The notes under the pieces were generated by a model. That model searched no databases, was not told the DNA's origin, and saw nothing but the letters and a program-made list of their open reading frames with translations. DNA of 64,000 nt, from assembly GCA_028280345.1 (NCBI GenBank), contig JANQLY010000002.1:124001-188000 (forward strand), given 5' to 3'. This DNA is from Pseudomonadales bacterium. Its GTDB lineage: Bacteria > Pseudomonadota > Gammaproteobacteria > Pseudomonadales > UBA7239. The translations under genes and the position numbers were made by a program. Shown here in pieces: positions 9,104-18,609 of this stretch (position 1 is its first letter; every line of letters begins with the position of its first letter).

Positions 9104-10830
9104 TAGCTTTTACTCTTGATGTTTTTAATGTTGGCCTGGCAATGTTCGCCGTCTGTACTAATCGCAATTGCATGGCTGACTTGCCCGGTCAATGGTTGTT
9201 GACTAATACCGAGCCACTGTGGCTTTTTCGGTTGTGCTTTAAACGGTGAAAAGCTTTTACTGAAAGCGCCGGCAATAATCTTGCTGTCGTGATAAAACAG
9301 CAGGTAAGGATAAATTTGATCACCTGCCTCGGTGGCGTTTATAACAAGGTTGCGAATTTTTGGGTCCTGGCCGCGAGGCTTTTCAATAATGCGTATATCA
9401 ACACAGTGGGGCAGGTTGTGATCTGTATCTGCGGGTAATTTAACTGCGGCAGCAAGTGGAGATTGGTAAATGCCGAGCTGGTTTTGCTGTAAATACGGTA
9501 GTGATTCAATAATGCCTTTGTGATTAATGGCGCGCCACTCGGGTACCACATTTTCAAATACCGCATTTGGATGCAGATTGCCCGTAGCATAGGCAACCTT
9601 GGCTTTCATAAAGCGGTTGTGGTCGTTGCCGAGGCGATCGGCAATAGCAGTGGTGGATGGGATACTAACCATTGCGAGCCAGACAAAAGCGAGTGTCAGG
9701 GCAATTAGTCCTTTGCGGGGCTGGCTGGTTTGATTGAAAAATTTACTTAAAATCAGCAGGAAAAAGCTGGCCCAGTACAATAGCGCAATCGGTTGAAAGC
9801 GAGGGCCAAACGCTATGTCACCAAGGTAGGCACGTCCCAATGCTGTTGTCAGTGCAAGGCAGATGCAAAAGGCCATAGCGCTGAGCGCAATAATTTGTGT
9901 GCCGTTGAGTTGTTGGCGAAAACGCGAGGTCAGCTGAATGGTAAACCAGATCAGTGAGAGTAGTGACAGTGTAGCGCTGATTGAACCAAAACTGCTATCG
10001 GGAAAGGCAAAGTAGTGAATCAGGTAATGATAAAGTGCTGACAGGATTTGCCAGATTGATGCATCAAACAACGAAGTGACGGTGCTGCTAACCGGCATTT
10101 CGGTTTGTGGTGTCGAAGGTAAAACGAAGACAAAAAACAGACTGTAGAGAATAGATACAGTGAATAATATCAGCAGGTTTTTTCTGTCGACCTTGCAGAG
10201 TAAGGCGAGCAACAGTAGCGCTGGCCAGATAGCTGTTAGCGTAAAGGTGGTGAAGCTGCACAGTATGGCGCAGGCAAGGCCTGCATATAACAGGCTGGAC
10301 TTTTTCGATGTCAGGCCGAGATAGCACAGGGTAATAGCAAGCAGGGCGAAACAGGCACACAATTGCCATTGTGCGTTAAAAGTATGCAATAAATTGAAGC
10401 TGACTGTCGGTATCGTCAGTACGGAGATTGCAAGCAGGGCGAGCAGGTGGCGAATATCCGATGCCAGAGTGTTCTGTGTGCTGATAACCAGGTAACAGAC
10501 AGCCTGAATCAGTATGGCGATGATGCCGGTGGCAACAAGGAATGTATTGGAGGCGTGGAAGAATTGATGGTCGATCAAAAATGCCAGACGAGATAATACA
10601 AGGCGGTGGGCGTTAGACGGGTGCCATAATGATTCGTTGAACCAGCCATAATGTTGTGCCTGCTCAAGAAAGGGTATAACACCCCAGAAGTCGAGTACCG
10701 GGCCGGGCCAGGCGGCGGCGTTAATGATAAGAGTGATTGCAGCAATGTGCAGGCCGATAGCCAGTATAAATAAGACTGACAGTAGTCTGATAGGCGTTGG
10801 ATTTAAAACAGATTGATTGGCCTGGGTCAC
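9103..10830 (-). CDS. Polytopic membrane protein, GT-C-like, unknown function
   Basis: 575 residues with one hydrophobic N-terminal helix, a long first loop, then about nine more membrane segments up to residue 400. A soluble C-terminal part of about 170 residues follows. The first loop (LDFWGVIPFLEQA, then HPSNAHRLVLSRLAFLIDH) has the acidic-then-HR layout seen in many uncharacterised GT-C-type membrane glycosyltransferases, which use polyprenyl-phosphate sugars. That resemblance is inference; no catalytic assignment can be proven by eye. The gene is translationally coupled to the TerB-like gene downstream. The start is ATG at 10830, giving MTQANQSVLNP. Confidence 0.7.
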   Translation of the reverse strand: MTQANQSVLNPTPIRLLSVLFILAIGLHIAAITLIINAAAWPGPVLDFWGVIPFLEQAQHYGWFNESLWHPSNAHRLVLSRLAFLIDHQFFHASNTFLVATGIIAILIQAVCYLVISTQNTLASDIRHLLALLAISVLTIPTVSFNLLHTFNAQWQLCACFALLAITLCYLGLTSKKSSLLYAGLACAILCSFTTFTLTAIWPALLLLALLCKVDRKNLLILFTVSILYSLFFVFVLPSTPQTEMPVSSTVTSLFDASIWQILSALYHYLIHYFAFPDSSFGSISATLSLLSLIWFTIQLTSRFRQQLNGTQIIALSAMAFCICLALTTALGRAYLGDIAFGPRFQPIALLYWASFFLLILSKFFNQTSQPRKGLIALTLAFVWLAMVSIPSTTAIADRLGNDHNRFMKAKVAYATGNLHPNAVFENVVPEWRAINHKGIIESLPYLQQNQLGIYQSPLAAAVKLPADTDHNLPHCVDIRIIEKPRGQDPKIRNLVINATEAGDQIYPYLLFYHDSKIIAGAFSKSFSPFKAQPKKPQWLGISQQPLTGQVSHAIAISTDGEHCQANIKNIKSKS

Positions 10831-10869
10831 GGGTGAGTTACGGGTGAAGAAACGCGGGTAGGTTAGAAG

Positions 10870-11643
10870 CTATTTGGGTTGTGCATCAAACGTACATCCA
10901 TTGGTGTTAACACTATCATCCCCGAATAGATAAAGATAGAGTGGCATAATCGCTTCTGGTGTAGGCAGGGTTTCCGGGTTTTCTGCCGGATAGGCCTGAG
11001 CGCGCATACGAGTGCGTGTGGCGCCCGGATTGATACAGTTCACGCGGATTTTACTGATGGAGTCCAGTTCGTCGGCGAGGGTTTGCATCATGCCTTCGGT
11101 AGCAAACTTGGAAACAGCGTAAGCGCCCCAATAGGCGCGGCCCTTGCGACCTACGGATGATGAGGTAAACACGACCGAGGCACATGGACTTTGTTTTAGC
11201 AGCGGTAGTAAAGCTTGGGTCAGCAGAAAAGCACCGTTCACGTTGACCTGCATAACATCGAGCCAGGGTTTGGGTTTGTAGCTCGCAAGTGTGGCGTGGT
11301 CGCCGAGAACGCCTGCATTGTGTAGCAGGCCATCAAGGCGGCCAAATTCCTCCTCAATTACCTCGGCAACGTTTTTATAAGTGTCGAGGTCAGTGGCCAT
11401 AAGATCCAGTGGGCATAGTGCGGGTTGCGGTAAGCCCATGGCTTCGATTTCATCGTAGACTGCTTCAAGCTTTTCAAGTGTTTTGCCTGCAAGCACCACT
11501 GTAGCGCCATGTTGTGCAAAAGTGATCGCGGCGACACGGCCGATACCATCTCCGGCGCCGGTAACAAGAATGACTTTATCGCCAAGCAGATCAGTAGTGG
11601 CTGTGTAATTGGCGGGTAGGGTATGTATCTGTGTTTCGCTCAT
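10870..11643 (-). CDS. yciK: YciK family short-chain dehydrogenase/reductase
   Basis: 257 residues, classical SDR size. The NAD(P)-binding glycine motif TGAGDGIGR is near residue 30, the NAG motif is HNAGVLG, the catalytic serine lies in FTSSSVGRKG, and the Tyr-Lys pair is in YAVSK. The physiological substrate of YciK is not known. It is the distal gene of a minus-strand group that runs mtaD-ubiG-mupP-yciK, an order also found in Pseudomonas. That conserved neighbourhood is the main reason for choosing YciK over other SDRs. Confidence 0.88.
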   Translation of the reverse strand: MSETQIHTLPANYTATTDLLGDKVILVTGAGDGIGRVAAITFAQHGATVVLAGKTLEKLEAVYDEIEAMGLPQPALCPLDLMATDLDTYKNVAEVIEEEFGRLDGLLHNAGVLGDHATLASYKPKPWLDVMQVNVNGAFLLTQALLPLLKQSPCASVVFTSSSVGRKGRAYWGAYAVSKFATEGMMQTLADELDSISKIRVNCINPGATRTRMRAQAYPAENPETLPTPEAIMPLYLYLFGDDSVNTNGCTFDAQPK

Positions 11644-11675
11644 GGGGTGATTAAACAGAATTGATGATCAGGTGA

Positions 11676-12341
11676 TTAAAGGTAGTGTTGCAGCACCGCA
11701 GGGATTTCACTGGCGTGTTCGATGATATGGCTGGCTTGCCAATCGTGAATACTGTCGCCTTGTTCAATATAGCCATAGCCGCAGGCAATTGTAGGCATGC
11801 CCGCATTACGCCCGGATTCAATATCGCGACGATGATCCCCGAGGTAAATCGCCTCGGCAGGCGTGCAGGTAAGATGCTTGCAAGCGAGCAGTAGTGGCTC
11901 CGGGTGGGGTTTGCGATGAGTGACATGATCCGGGCAGATAACCGTGGCGGGCGGTGTGCCCGGTAGCGTGATTTGTTGCATCAGTGGTTCGGTATAAGCC
12001 TGGGGCTTATTGGTGACAATACCCCAGGCGATGCTTTGTTCGCGCAGGAAGTGAAGAGTGTCTTCAATGCCGGCAAATGGGCCTGTAGCATCGGCCAGGT
12101 GTGCACTGTAGAGTTCCAGTAAACGCAGTCGCAGTCGTTCAAATTCAGTCTCGCCCTCATTGAGATTAAAACCCAGTTGCACCAGTGCTCGTGCACCGCT
12201 GGAGACGGTGGCGCGAATAATGTCATCAGCCAGCGTGTCGCGCCCTTCTTCTATGAGTAGTGTATTGAGCACTGTAACGAAGTCCGGTGCCGTATCGAGC
12301 AAAGTGCCGTCGAGATCGAAGAGAACAGCCTTGAGTGTCAT
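11676..12341 (-). CDS. mupP: N-acetylmuramic acid 6-phosphate phosphatase (HAD family)
   Basis: 221 residues with the full HAD phosphatase set: FDLDGT (nucleophile Asp9, Asp11) at the N-terminus, a helical cap, the VTNKPQ motif II-like threonine, and GDHRRDIESGRNAGM for motifs III and IV. In pseudomonads the phosphatase at this locus is MupP, which dephosphorylates MurNAc-6-phosphate during peptidoglycan recycling through the AmgK/MurU route. It was earlier annotated as Gph, a phosphoglycolate phosphatase, and sequence alone does not separate the two well. The position between ubiG and yciK supports MupP. The ampG permease gene elsewhere in the window fits a recycling pathway. It starts six bases after ubiG ends. 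Confidence 0.83.
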   Translation of the reverse strand: MTLKAVLFDLDGTLLDTAPDFVTVLNTLLIEEGRDTLADDIIRATVSSGARALVQLGFNLNEGETEFERLRLRLLELYSAHLADATGPFAGIEDTLHFLREQSIAWGIVTNKPQAYTEPLMQQITLPGTPPATVICPDHVTHRKPHPEPLLLACKHLTCTPAEAIYLGDHRRDIESGRNAGMPTIACGYGYIEQGDSIHDWQASHIIEHASEIPAVLQHYL

Positions 12342-12346
12342 AAGGT

Positions 12347-13060
12347 TCAGGCAGGTTTCTGGTAATACACAAGGTAGTTAACGTCCACGTCGCGGCTGTT
12401 AAGCTTGTAACGTTTGGTCAGCGGGTTGTAGACCATTCCGGTCATATCCTTGAGCAGTAATCCCGCTTCGCGACACCAGTAGTCGAGCTCCGATGGACGA
12501 ATAAACTTGTCGTAATCGTGGGTGCCTTTTGGCAACAGGTTGAGCAGGTATTCGGCACCGAGAATCGCAAACAGATAAGATTTCGGATTGCGATTGATCG
12601 TGGAAAAATACAGATGGCCACCAGGCTTACACAAATCGGCACAGGCCTGAATCACCGAAGCGGGGTCCGGTACGTGTTCAAGCATTTCCAGACAAGCCAC
12701 AATATCAAATTGACCTGCCTTGTCGCTGACGATTTCCTCGGCGGTAATTTGTTGGTATTGCACATTGGCGCCACTTTCGAGGGCGTGTAATTGTGCTACC
12801 TTGATCGGTGCTTCACCGGCATCAATACCGGTTACGGTGGCGCCACGCTGTGCAAGTGCTTCCGATAACAGACCGCCACCACAACCCACATCAATCACCT
12901 GTTTGCCGGCAACAGGGGAATGTTCGTCGATATAGTTTGCGCGCAAGGGATTAATGTCGTGCAGCGGGCGAAATTCGCTGTTCGGATCCCACCAGCGATT
13001 TGCAAGCTCCTCGAATTTGCGTACCTCGCTGGCATCGATATTCAAACCGGCTTCATTCAT
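12347..13060 (-). CDS. ubiG: Ubiquinone biosynthesis O-methyltransferase
   Basis: 237 residues from the ATG at 13060, whose first bases overlap the upstream mtaD stop as ATGA. It is preceded by AGGACA. A GTG 30 bp further upstream is possible but would lie deeper inside mtaD. The SAM-binding motif I is VIDVGCGGGLLSEAL, followed by the acidic VTGIDAGE. LEMLEHVPDP is the post-I block. The N-terminal signature FEELANRWWDP is diagnostic of UbiG. The enzyme performs both O-methylations of the ubiquinone ring at the cytoplasmic membrane. The tight overlap with mtaD and mupP indicates one transcript. Confidence 0.95.
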   Translation of the reverse strand: MNEAGLNIDASEVRKFEELANRWWDPNSEFRPLHDINPLRANYIDEHSPVAGKQVIDVGCGGGLLSEALAQRGATVTGIDAGEAPIKVAQLHALESGANVQYQQITAEEIVSDKAGQFDIVACLEMLEHVPDPASVIQACADLCKPGGHLYFSTINRNPKSYLFAILGAEYLLNLLPKGTHDYDKFIRPSELDYWCREAGLLLKDMTGMVYNPLTKRYKLNSRDVDVNYLVYYQKPA

Positions 13061-14388
13061 GGAACCTGTCCTGCAATTTTCTGCCCCCACTCGAGAGCCT
13101 TCTGGTAAATTTCCTCAATGTTGAGGGTGGTGAGTTCACCGTCTTTCACCAGCATTTTTCCGTTGACCCACACTTGCTCAACGCGGTTGCCACTGTTGGT
13201 ATACACCAGGGTAGATACCGGAGAGTAGAGTGGTTGTGCTTCAACTGCACCCATATTAATTGCGCAGAGATCGGCGGCTTTGCCAGATTCGAGACTGCCA
13301 ATAGTATCTTCAAGACCGAGTGCGCGCGCACCGTTAATCGTAGCCATGCGCAAGCTGTTGTGGGCATTTACCGCGCTCGGGTTGCCGGAGACTACCTTGC
13401 CGAGCAGCGCGGCAATTTTCATCTCGCAGAACATATCGAGATCATTGTTGCTCGCGGCGCTATCAGTACCGATGGCAACATTAATTCCCTGCTCCTGTAA
13501 TTCGTGTACCGGGCAGAAGCCGCTTGCGAGTTTCATATTGGATTCGGGGCAGTGAATAACATGGCTGCCAGCGTTGTTGACGATATCGATATCCTGCTGG
13601 TTGAGGTTTGCCATATGCACACATTGGGTACGCGATGTCAGGATGCCGAGTGCGTTAAGTCGCTCTATTGGCCGCTTGCCATACTGTTCGATGGACTCTG
13701 CTACTTCGTGGGCCGTTTCGTGCAGATGAATATGGATGCCGACATCAAGCTCATTTGCATACATGGCAATTTTTTCAAAGGCCTCGTCACTAACCGTGTA
13801 CGGTGCATGGGGACCGAAAATCACATTGACCAGTTGCTGGTTTTTATAATCGTCGCGAATTGCAAGTCCTTTGTGGATATAGTCGAGAGGGCCTTCACCG
13901 TAGGCGCTCGGGAAATTAAATATCGGGAATGTGAGCTGACAGCGCATTTGTGCCTTTTGTGCAGCGCGGGCGGTCTGATCGGGGAAAAAATACATATCAC
14001 TGAAACAGGTGGTGCCGGATTTGAGCATTTCGGCGATCGCCAGCGAAGTGCCGTCGTAGACAAATTGTTCACCCACCCATTTTCCCTCAGCGGGCCAGAT
14101 ATGGTTGTCAAGCCAGTCCTGCAGGGCAAGGTCATCGGCGTAGCCGCGCAACAGGGCCATGGCAGCATGACCGTGACAGTTGATAAGGCCGGGGATTAGC
14201 ACATGATTATCGAGTCGCTCGTGATTCGCCGTTTGGTAACCACGTGAGTCGAGCTCATTTTCGGGGAATAAATCGATGATATTGCCTTGATCTATGGCCA
14301 GGCAGTGGTTTTCCAGAACGGTATTTTCCGGGATAACAGGGACGACCCAGCGTGCAGAAATCAGGCTGTCGACAGATTTTTTTGTCAT
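13057..14388 (-). CDS. mtaD: 5-methylthioadenosine/S-adenosylhomocysteine deaminase-type amidohydrolase (TRZ/ATZ family)
   Basis: 443 residues. Amidohydrolase metal ligands are visible: the INCHGHAAMALLRG block (HxH), the IHLHETAHE block, a later His in HCPESNMKLASG, and Asp in GTDSAASNNDLDMF. The family deaminates MTA, SAH or 5'-deoxyadenosine. The equivalent gene beside ubiG in Pseudomonas has been annotated as a TRZ/ATZ hydrolase or methylthioadenosine deaminase. Which substrate applies here cannot be read from the sequence. It is the first gene of the minus-strand mtaD-ubiG-mupP-yciK group. The putative SAH link to the UbiG methyltransferase makes biochemical sense. About 275 bp without a gene separate it from the divergent kinase gene. 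Confidence 0.87.
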   Translation of the reverse strand: MTKKSVDSLISARWVVPVIPENTVLENHCLAIDQGNIIDLFPENELDSRGYQTANHERLDNHVLIPGLINCHGHAAMALLRGYADDLALQDWLDNHIWPAEGKWVGEQFVYDGTSLAIAEMLKSGTTCFSDMYFFPDQTARAAQKAQMRCQLTFPIFNFPSAYGEGPLDYIHKGLAIRDDYKNQQLVNVIFGPHAPYTVSDEAFEKIAMYANELDVGIHIHLHETAHEVAESIEQYGKRPIERLNALGILTSRTQCVHMANLNQQDIDIVNNAGSHVIHCPESNMKLASGFCPVHELQEQGINVAIGTDSAASNNDLDMFCEMKIAALLGKVVSGNPSAVNAHNSLRMATINGARALGLEDTIGSLESGKAADLCAINMGAVEAQPLYSPVSTLVYTNSGNRVEQVWVNGKMLVKDGELTTLNIEEIYQKALEWGQKIAGQVP

Positions 14389-14663
14389 TGCTTCAACAAT
14401 GTATTACAGTGATTCGAGTCGCCAGTATACCGCAAAGCGCTGTGGAGCTGGTTGGCAAGTTACGGAAAGTTGTAGGAATTTGGCATTTATTAGCCGGGCA
14501 GTCATAACATAATCCGGACGAGTGGTGACTTTGGTCACGCTTGTTGGTTGAAAACTTTTATTGTGTGGCGGTAGAAGGGTGTCTGTCGTCGTTCATCCGG
14601 GTCGATTCTCAGACCAGGTTTTGGGTCGTGTAGGTTGGCAGTTGAACAGGAAGAGAGGGTTGT

Positions 14664-17600
14664 ATGGAATACTGGAATCGTTTTTACGATTGGCTGGTTC
14701 CACAGGCGTTACAAAATCAATTAGAAAAAAGAACGCAGATTAATATTCTGGTCGGGGTCTTCCTTGGCAACATAATAGTTTGCTTGCTAACGCTTGTCTT
14801 CCTTCAGGTGGTTCTCGATCTGCCGCCATTCCTCAATATGATTGCCATTATTCTTACATCGATTCCGATCGTTATGTATGCATTGGCGTTATGGGTTTTG
14901 CGCATCTCTGCTTCAATCGTATCTGCAACCAACGTGGCCGTATTTGGTTTATTTCTGGATGATTTCTTTGCGGTGGTAGTAACCGGTGGTTATAGCACGT
15001 CACCGCTGGTTGGATTGTTTTTGCTGGCGCCATTACTGAGTTTTTTGCTTGCCGGGCATCGCTCAGGGGTATTCTGGTCAATTGTGGTAATCGTGACGCA
15101 GTTTATGATGATCTATCTGGAAACGTCCGGCGTTATTCAGGTTAATACCATTGTTGACGAGCAGAGTGCCTTTTTATTGCATCTGGCGATGCCAATTATT
15201 ATCTGCTCCATGCTGGTTATTGCGCTGTATATCTTTGAGAGCATTAATGTCAATTTGCGCCACAAGCTGATTGGGGTTAACGCTACCCTGGAAGGGCATG
15301 CAGATGTACTGGATAAACAAAATCGGGAAATTACTCTGAAAAATGATGAGCTGGAGCGTTCCAGACAGGTGCTGATTCAGAAATCGGAAGAATTGGAAGC
15401 AAGTGGTCGTTATAAAAGCGAGTTCTTATCGACCATGTCTCATGAGTTACGTACTCCGCTTAACAGTATTCTGATTCTTTCCCAGGCATTGTTAAAAAAC
15501 AAAGATGGCAAGCTCGGCGATAAGGAACTGGAGCACGCCAATGTGATTCACTCTGCAGGCAGTGATTTGTTGACCTTGATAAATGATATTCTCGATTTAT
15601 CCAAGGTTGAGGAAGGCAAGATGGAGCTTGTCTATGAGAATGTGGCGTTGGAGCATATCTCCAGTGAACTGGATCGTCAGTTCAAATATGTGGTGACTGA
15701 CAAAGGCCTGGACTTTGCCATTAATATCGCTACGAATCTGCCGAGCCATATCGATACCGATATGCAACGACTCAGTCAGATTATGAAAAACTTTATTTCC
15801 AATGCGATCAAGTTTACAGACAAGGGGGGTGTGTATGTGGATATGTACCGACCGCAGCACCCATTTGTGTCCATGCACCCGCATCTCAGTGAAGAGAAGG
15901 CCGTTGTGTTTGCTGTACGCGATACCGGAGCGGGGATTCCCAAAGAGAAGCAGGATTTGATCTTTGAGGCATTCAAGCAAGCGGATGGCACAACCAGTCG
16001 TAAATATGGGGGTACTGGCCTGGGATTAACAATCTCACGACAATTGGCAAGTCTGATGCACGGTGAGATTTCCGTGTTCAGTTCGGGAGAGGGAACCGGT
16101 AGTACCTTTGGTTTGATTGTGCCGCTGGAAGTCAATGAAGAAGTAGAAATGCTGCAAATGGGGGCATCGGCAGACTATATCCAGGAAGAGCTTGTTGAAG
16201 ATGGGATTATTGATGAATCGACAGAAGCGGTTGATGAAGTTGCTATGCAAGCCAACTTGTCGAATCTGTCGCTGGCAATGCCAAGTAATTCGATTCTAAT
16301 TGTGGAAGACGATATCAAGTTTGCGCGTATTCTACAGGAGATGACAAGTGGGGAAGGTCTGCAGTGTGATGTGCTGTATGAGGGGCTGGATGCTTTGACC
16401 TATCTGGAATATTACATTCCACTTGCGATTATTCTCGATCTTTCATTACCGGACATTAGCGGTTGGGATGTTTTGCAAAAGGTACGTGAGCTGCCACACT
16501 TGAAAAACGTGCCGCTGCATATTGTGTCAGCGATGCCGGAGCAAAAGAAAGCATCGGAGTTAGGGGTTGATGGTTTTATTGAAAAGCCGGTTTCCCATGA
16601 CGATATGCAGGGACTGCTCGGTCAGATCAAGATGGAAATCTCGGAGAGCTTTAACCGTATTCTGATTGTTGAAGACAGTATTGAGTTGCATCGTATTATT
16701 GAGGAGCAGTTCAAGGATCGCGGTCTTGGTGTGGTGCTCGCTGAAACGGGCAACGAGGCGCTAAGGTTAATTGAGGAACAGGACTTTGACTGTTTTATTG
16801 TCGATCTGAATCTGCCGGACTACAAGGATACGCAGTTACTTGAAAAACTGCGCTCAATACCAGCGGTCGCCCGCAAGCCGATAATTGTCTTTACTGCGAT
16901 GACATTGAATGCGGAAAAGGAATTTGAAATTAGCCGCTATGCAGACAGAGTGGTGGTTAAATCGCCGCGAGCGCTTGATAATCTGATTGAAACCACTGGC
17001 ATGTTCCTGCACTCGTTCGCGCAAAATGCCGAAACTGCTGCACCAGCGGCTGCTACAGAGTCGGAGCCGGTTGCAGAGGTTGTGCCGATCAGGCAAGAAC
17101 CGCCGGTGTTTGCAGAAGAGAGTGTACCGGAGATGGTTGAACAGGAACCGTCGGGCCAATATGATGGGGCAGCGCTTGCAGAAACTGCGGTATCATATTC
17201 ACAGTCTGCGAATCTGGCAGATACTAACGAAAGCGATGTAGCTGAAACTGAGGCTGAGGAGAGCGAGTCCATGGGTTTTGTGCCAACGCGAGAGTATATT
17301 GAATACGAAGATGGCTGCCTTGAGAACCGCAAGGTGCTTGTGGTTGACGATGATGTGCGCAACATCTATTCCATGGAAGCTGTACTCGATGGAATTGATA
17401 TGGATGTTGTCTCGGTAATGAGTGGTCAGGAAGCGCTTGATGCCCTCAATGGAGATAGCGGCTTTGAAATTATCCTTATGGATATGATGATGCCGGAAAT
17501 GGACGGCTATGAAGCGACACGCCAGTTGCGCAAGATTGCGGCCTATGAGAAGACCCCGGTTATTGCGCTGACCGCCAAAGCGATGGTGGGAGATCGTGAA

Positions 17601-17699
17601 GAAACCCTCGACGCCGGCTGTGATGATTATGTAACCAAGCCGGTGGATATTGAACACCTGAAACGGGTGATGCACACTTGGCTGTCTGATCAGGCCTGA
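14664..17699 (+). CDS. Hybrid sensor histidine kinase with three receiver domains
   Basis: 1011 residues. About six membrane helices occupy residues 10-210, with no obvious periplasmic sensor domain. A short coiled coil follows, then HisKA with the phospho-accepting His260 in STMSHELRTPLNS, then HATPase_c with N, G1 (DTGAGIP) and G2 (GGTGLGLTISRQ) boxes. Three receivers follow with acceptor aspartates near 592 (ILDLSLPD), 714 (IVDLNLPD) and 940 (LMDMMMPEMDG). An Ala/Glu-rich linker of about 100 residues separates receivers 2 and 3. No HPt domain is present, so a separate phosphotransfer protein is expected. The ATG has a good upstream site (AGGAAGAGAGGG). The gene is monocistronic and its input signal is unknown. 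Confidence 0.93.
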   Translation: MEYWNRFYDWLVPQALQNQLEKRTQINILVGVFLGNIIVCLLTLVFLQVVLDLPPFLNMIAIILTSIPIVMYALALWVLRISASIVSATNVAVFGLFLDDFFAVVVTGGYSTSPLVGLFLLAPLLSFLLAGHRSGVFWSIVVIVTQFMMIYLETSGVIQVNTIVDEQSAFLLHLAMPIIICSMLVIALYIFESINVNLRHKLIGVNATLEGHADVLDKQNREITLKNDELERSRQVLIQKSEELEASGRYKSEFLSTMSHELRTPLNSILILSQALLKNKDGKLGDKELEHANVIHSAGSDLLTLINDILDLSKVEEGKMELVYENVALEHISSELDRQFKYVVTDKGLDFAINIATNLPSHIDTDMQRLSQIMKNFISNAIKFTDKGGVYVDMYRPQHPFVSMHPHLSEEKAVVFAVRDTGAGIPKEKQDLIFEAFKQADGTTSRKYGGTGLGLTISRQLASLMHGEISVFSSGEGTGSTFGLIVPLEVNEEVEMLQMGASADYIQEELVEDGIIDESTEAVDEVAMQANLSNLSLAMPSNSILIVEDDIKFARILQEMTSGEGLQCDVLYEGLDALTYLEYYIPLAIILDLSLPDISGWDVLQKVRELPHLKNVPLHIVSAMPEQKKASELGVDGFIEKPVSHDDMQGLLGQIKMEISESFNRILIVEDSIELHRIIEEQFKDRGLGVVLAETGNEALRLIEEQDFDCFIVDLNLPDYKDTQLLEKLRSIPAVARKPIIVFTAMTLNAEKEFEISRYADRVVVKSPRALDNLIETTGMFLHSFAQNAETAAPAAATESEPVAEVVPIRQEPPVFAEESVPEMVEQEPSGQYDGAALAETAVSYSQSANLADTNESDVAETEAEESESMGFVPTREYIEYEDGCLENRKVLVVDDDVRNIYSMEAVLDGIDMDVVSVMSGQEALDALNGDSGFEIILMDMMMPEMDGYEATRQLRKIAAYEKTPVIALTAKAMVGDREETLDAGCDDYVTKPVDIEHLKRVMHTWLSDQA

Positions 17700-17742
17700 T
17701 CAGCGCAGTTTATATCACGTAATTTTAAAAGCCGAACGGAAT

Positions 17743-18561
17743 CTAGAATCTTTCCCAGACTGGCTTACAGGCATTGGGCAGGTGCGGGTGCATGCCGAGA
17801 TAGCACCAGGAGGTTTGGGTGTGGTGAAAATCCGAGCCGATCGATGCAAGTAATCCCATTTGTTCGCAGATGCCTTGTAGGTTTTGGGTAATATCCGGTG
17901 TTTGTTTCCCTGATAAAACTTCCATGGCTTCGCCACCTGCGGATTTAAAATCCTCAATCAGGCGTAATAGTTTGCTGCGGGTCATCTTGTACTTATGGGG
18001 GTGGGCGAGTACAGCAATACCACCACTGCCGCGTATCCAGTCGACTACATCTTGTAGGCAAGCCCACTCCTGTTTTACATCGCCGGGTTTGCCAGCACCG
18101 AGGTATTTTTTAAACGCCTGATTGTAGTCCTTGCAAAAACCGCTCTCTACAAGGTATTGGGCAAAGTGGGGACGCGACAAGCCGGCATTGCCGGCAATAG
18201 CTTGTGCGCCTTCGAGTGGTCTTTCGGCACCGAGCTTTTCAAGTTTCTGTGCAATAGTTTCAGCGCGGCGTTGGCGGGCGGATTGCTGAAGATTGATAGC
18301 TGCAACCATCGTGCTATCGGTCGGGTCGATATTCAGGCCGACAATATGAATACCGATTTTCTGCCAACTGGTAGAAAACTCAATGCCGGGAATCAGGGTC
18401 AGTGTTTGTTGTGTGGCAGGGAGTTGCTGGTAGGCATCGGCTGTATCGTGATCAGTGATCGATAATACTTCAACGCCGTGGTCGATGGCCCTGGCGATGA
18501 GATCGGTGGGTGCGAGTTCGCCGTCGGAACAATTGCTGTGGCAGTGCAGGTCATAAAGCAT
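17743..18561 (-). CDS. rnm: PHP-domain RNase AM / 3',5'-nucleoside bisphosphate phosphatase (YciV/TrpH family)
   Basis: 272 residues, a full PHP-fold metal-dependent phosphoesterase. The metal-binding HxH is at the N-terminus (LHCHSNCSDGE). SITDHDT, GIEFSTSW, a histidine in LAHPHKYK and the terminal GSDFHH complete the trinuclear site. E. coli YciV (RNase AM) trims the 5' ends of rRNAs and hydrolyses 3',5'-bisphosphonucleotides. The same family reading applies here, although substrate preference cannot be told by eye. It is convergent with the hybrid-kinase gene and divergent from the acyl-CoA dehydrogenase gene. Confidence 0.88.
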   Translation of the reverse strand: MLYDLHCHSNCSDGELAPTDLIARAIDHGVEVLSITDHDTADAYQQLPATQQTLTLIPGIEFSTSWQKIGIHIVGLNIDPTDSTMVAAINLQQSARQRRAETIAQKLEKLGAERPLEGAQAIAGNAGLSRPHFAQYLVESGFCKDYNQAFKKYLGAGKPGDVKQEWACLQDVVDWIRGSGGIAVLAHPHKYKMTRSKLLRLIEDFKSAGGEAMEVLSGKQTPDITQNLQGICEQMGLLASIGSDFHHTQTSWCYLGMHPHLPNACKPVWERF

Positions 18562-18609
18562 GGTGGCAAATTGTAAAGGGTATCGGGAAGAGGTTTCAAA
18601 GTATTTTAG

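Noticed and set aside
13504-14199. 231-codon open frame on the plus strand inside mtaD
   Set aside because: It is antisense to the conserved catalytic core of the deaminase and shows no domain of its own.
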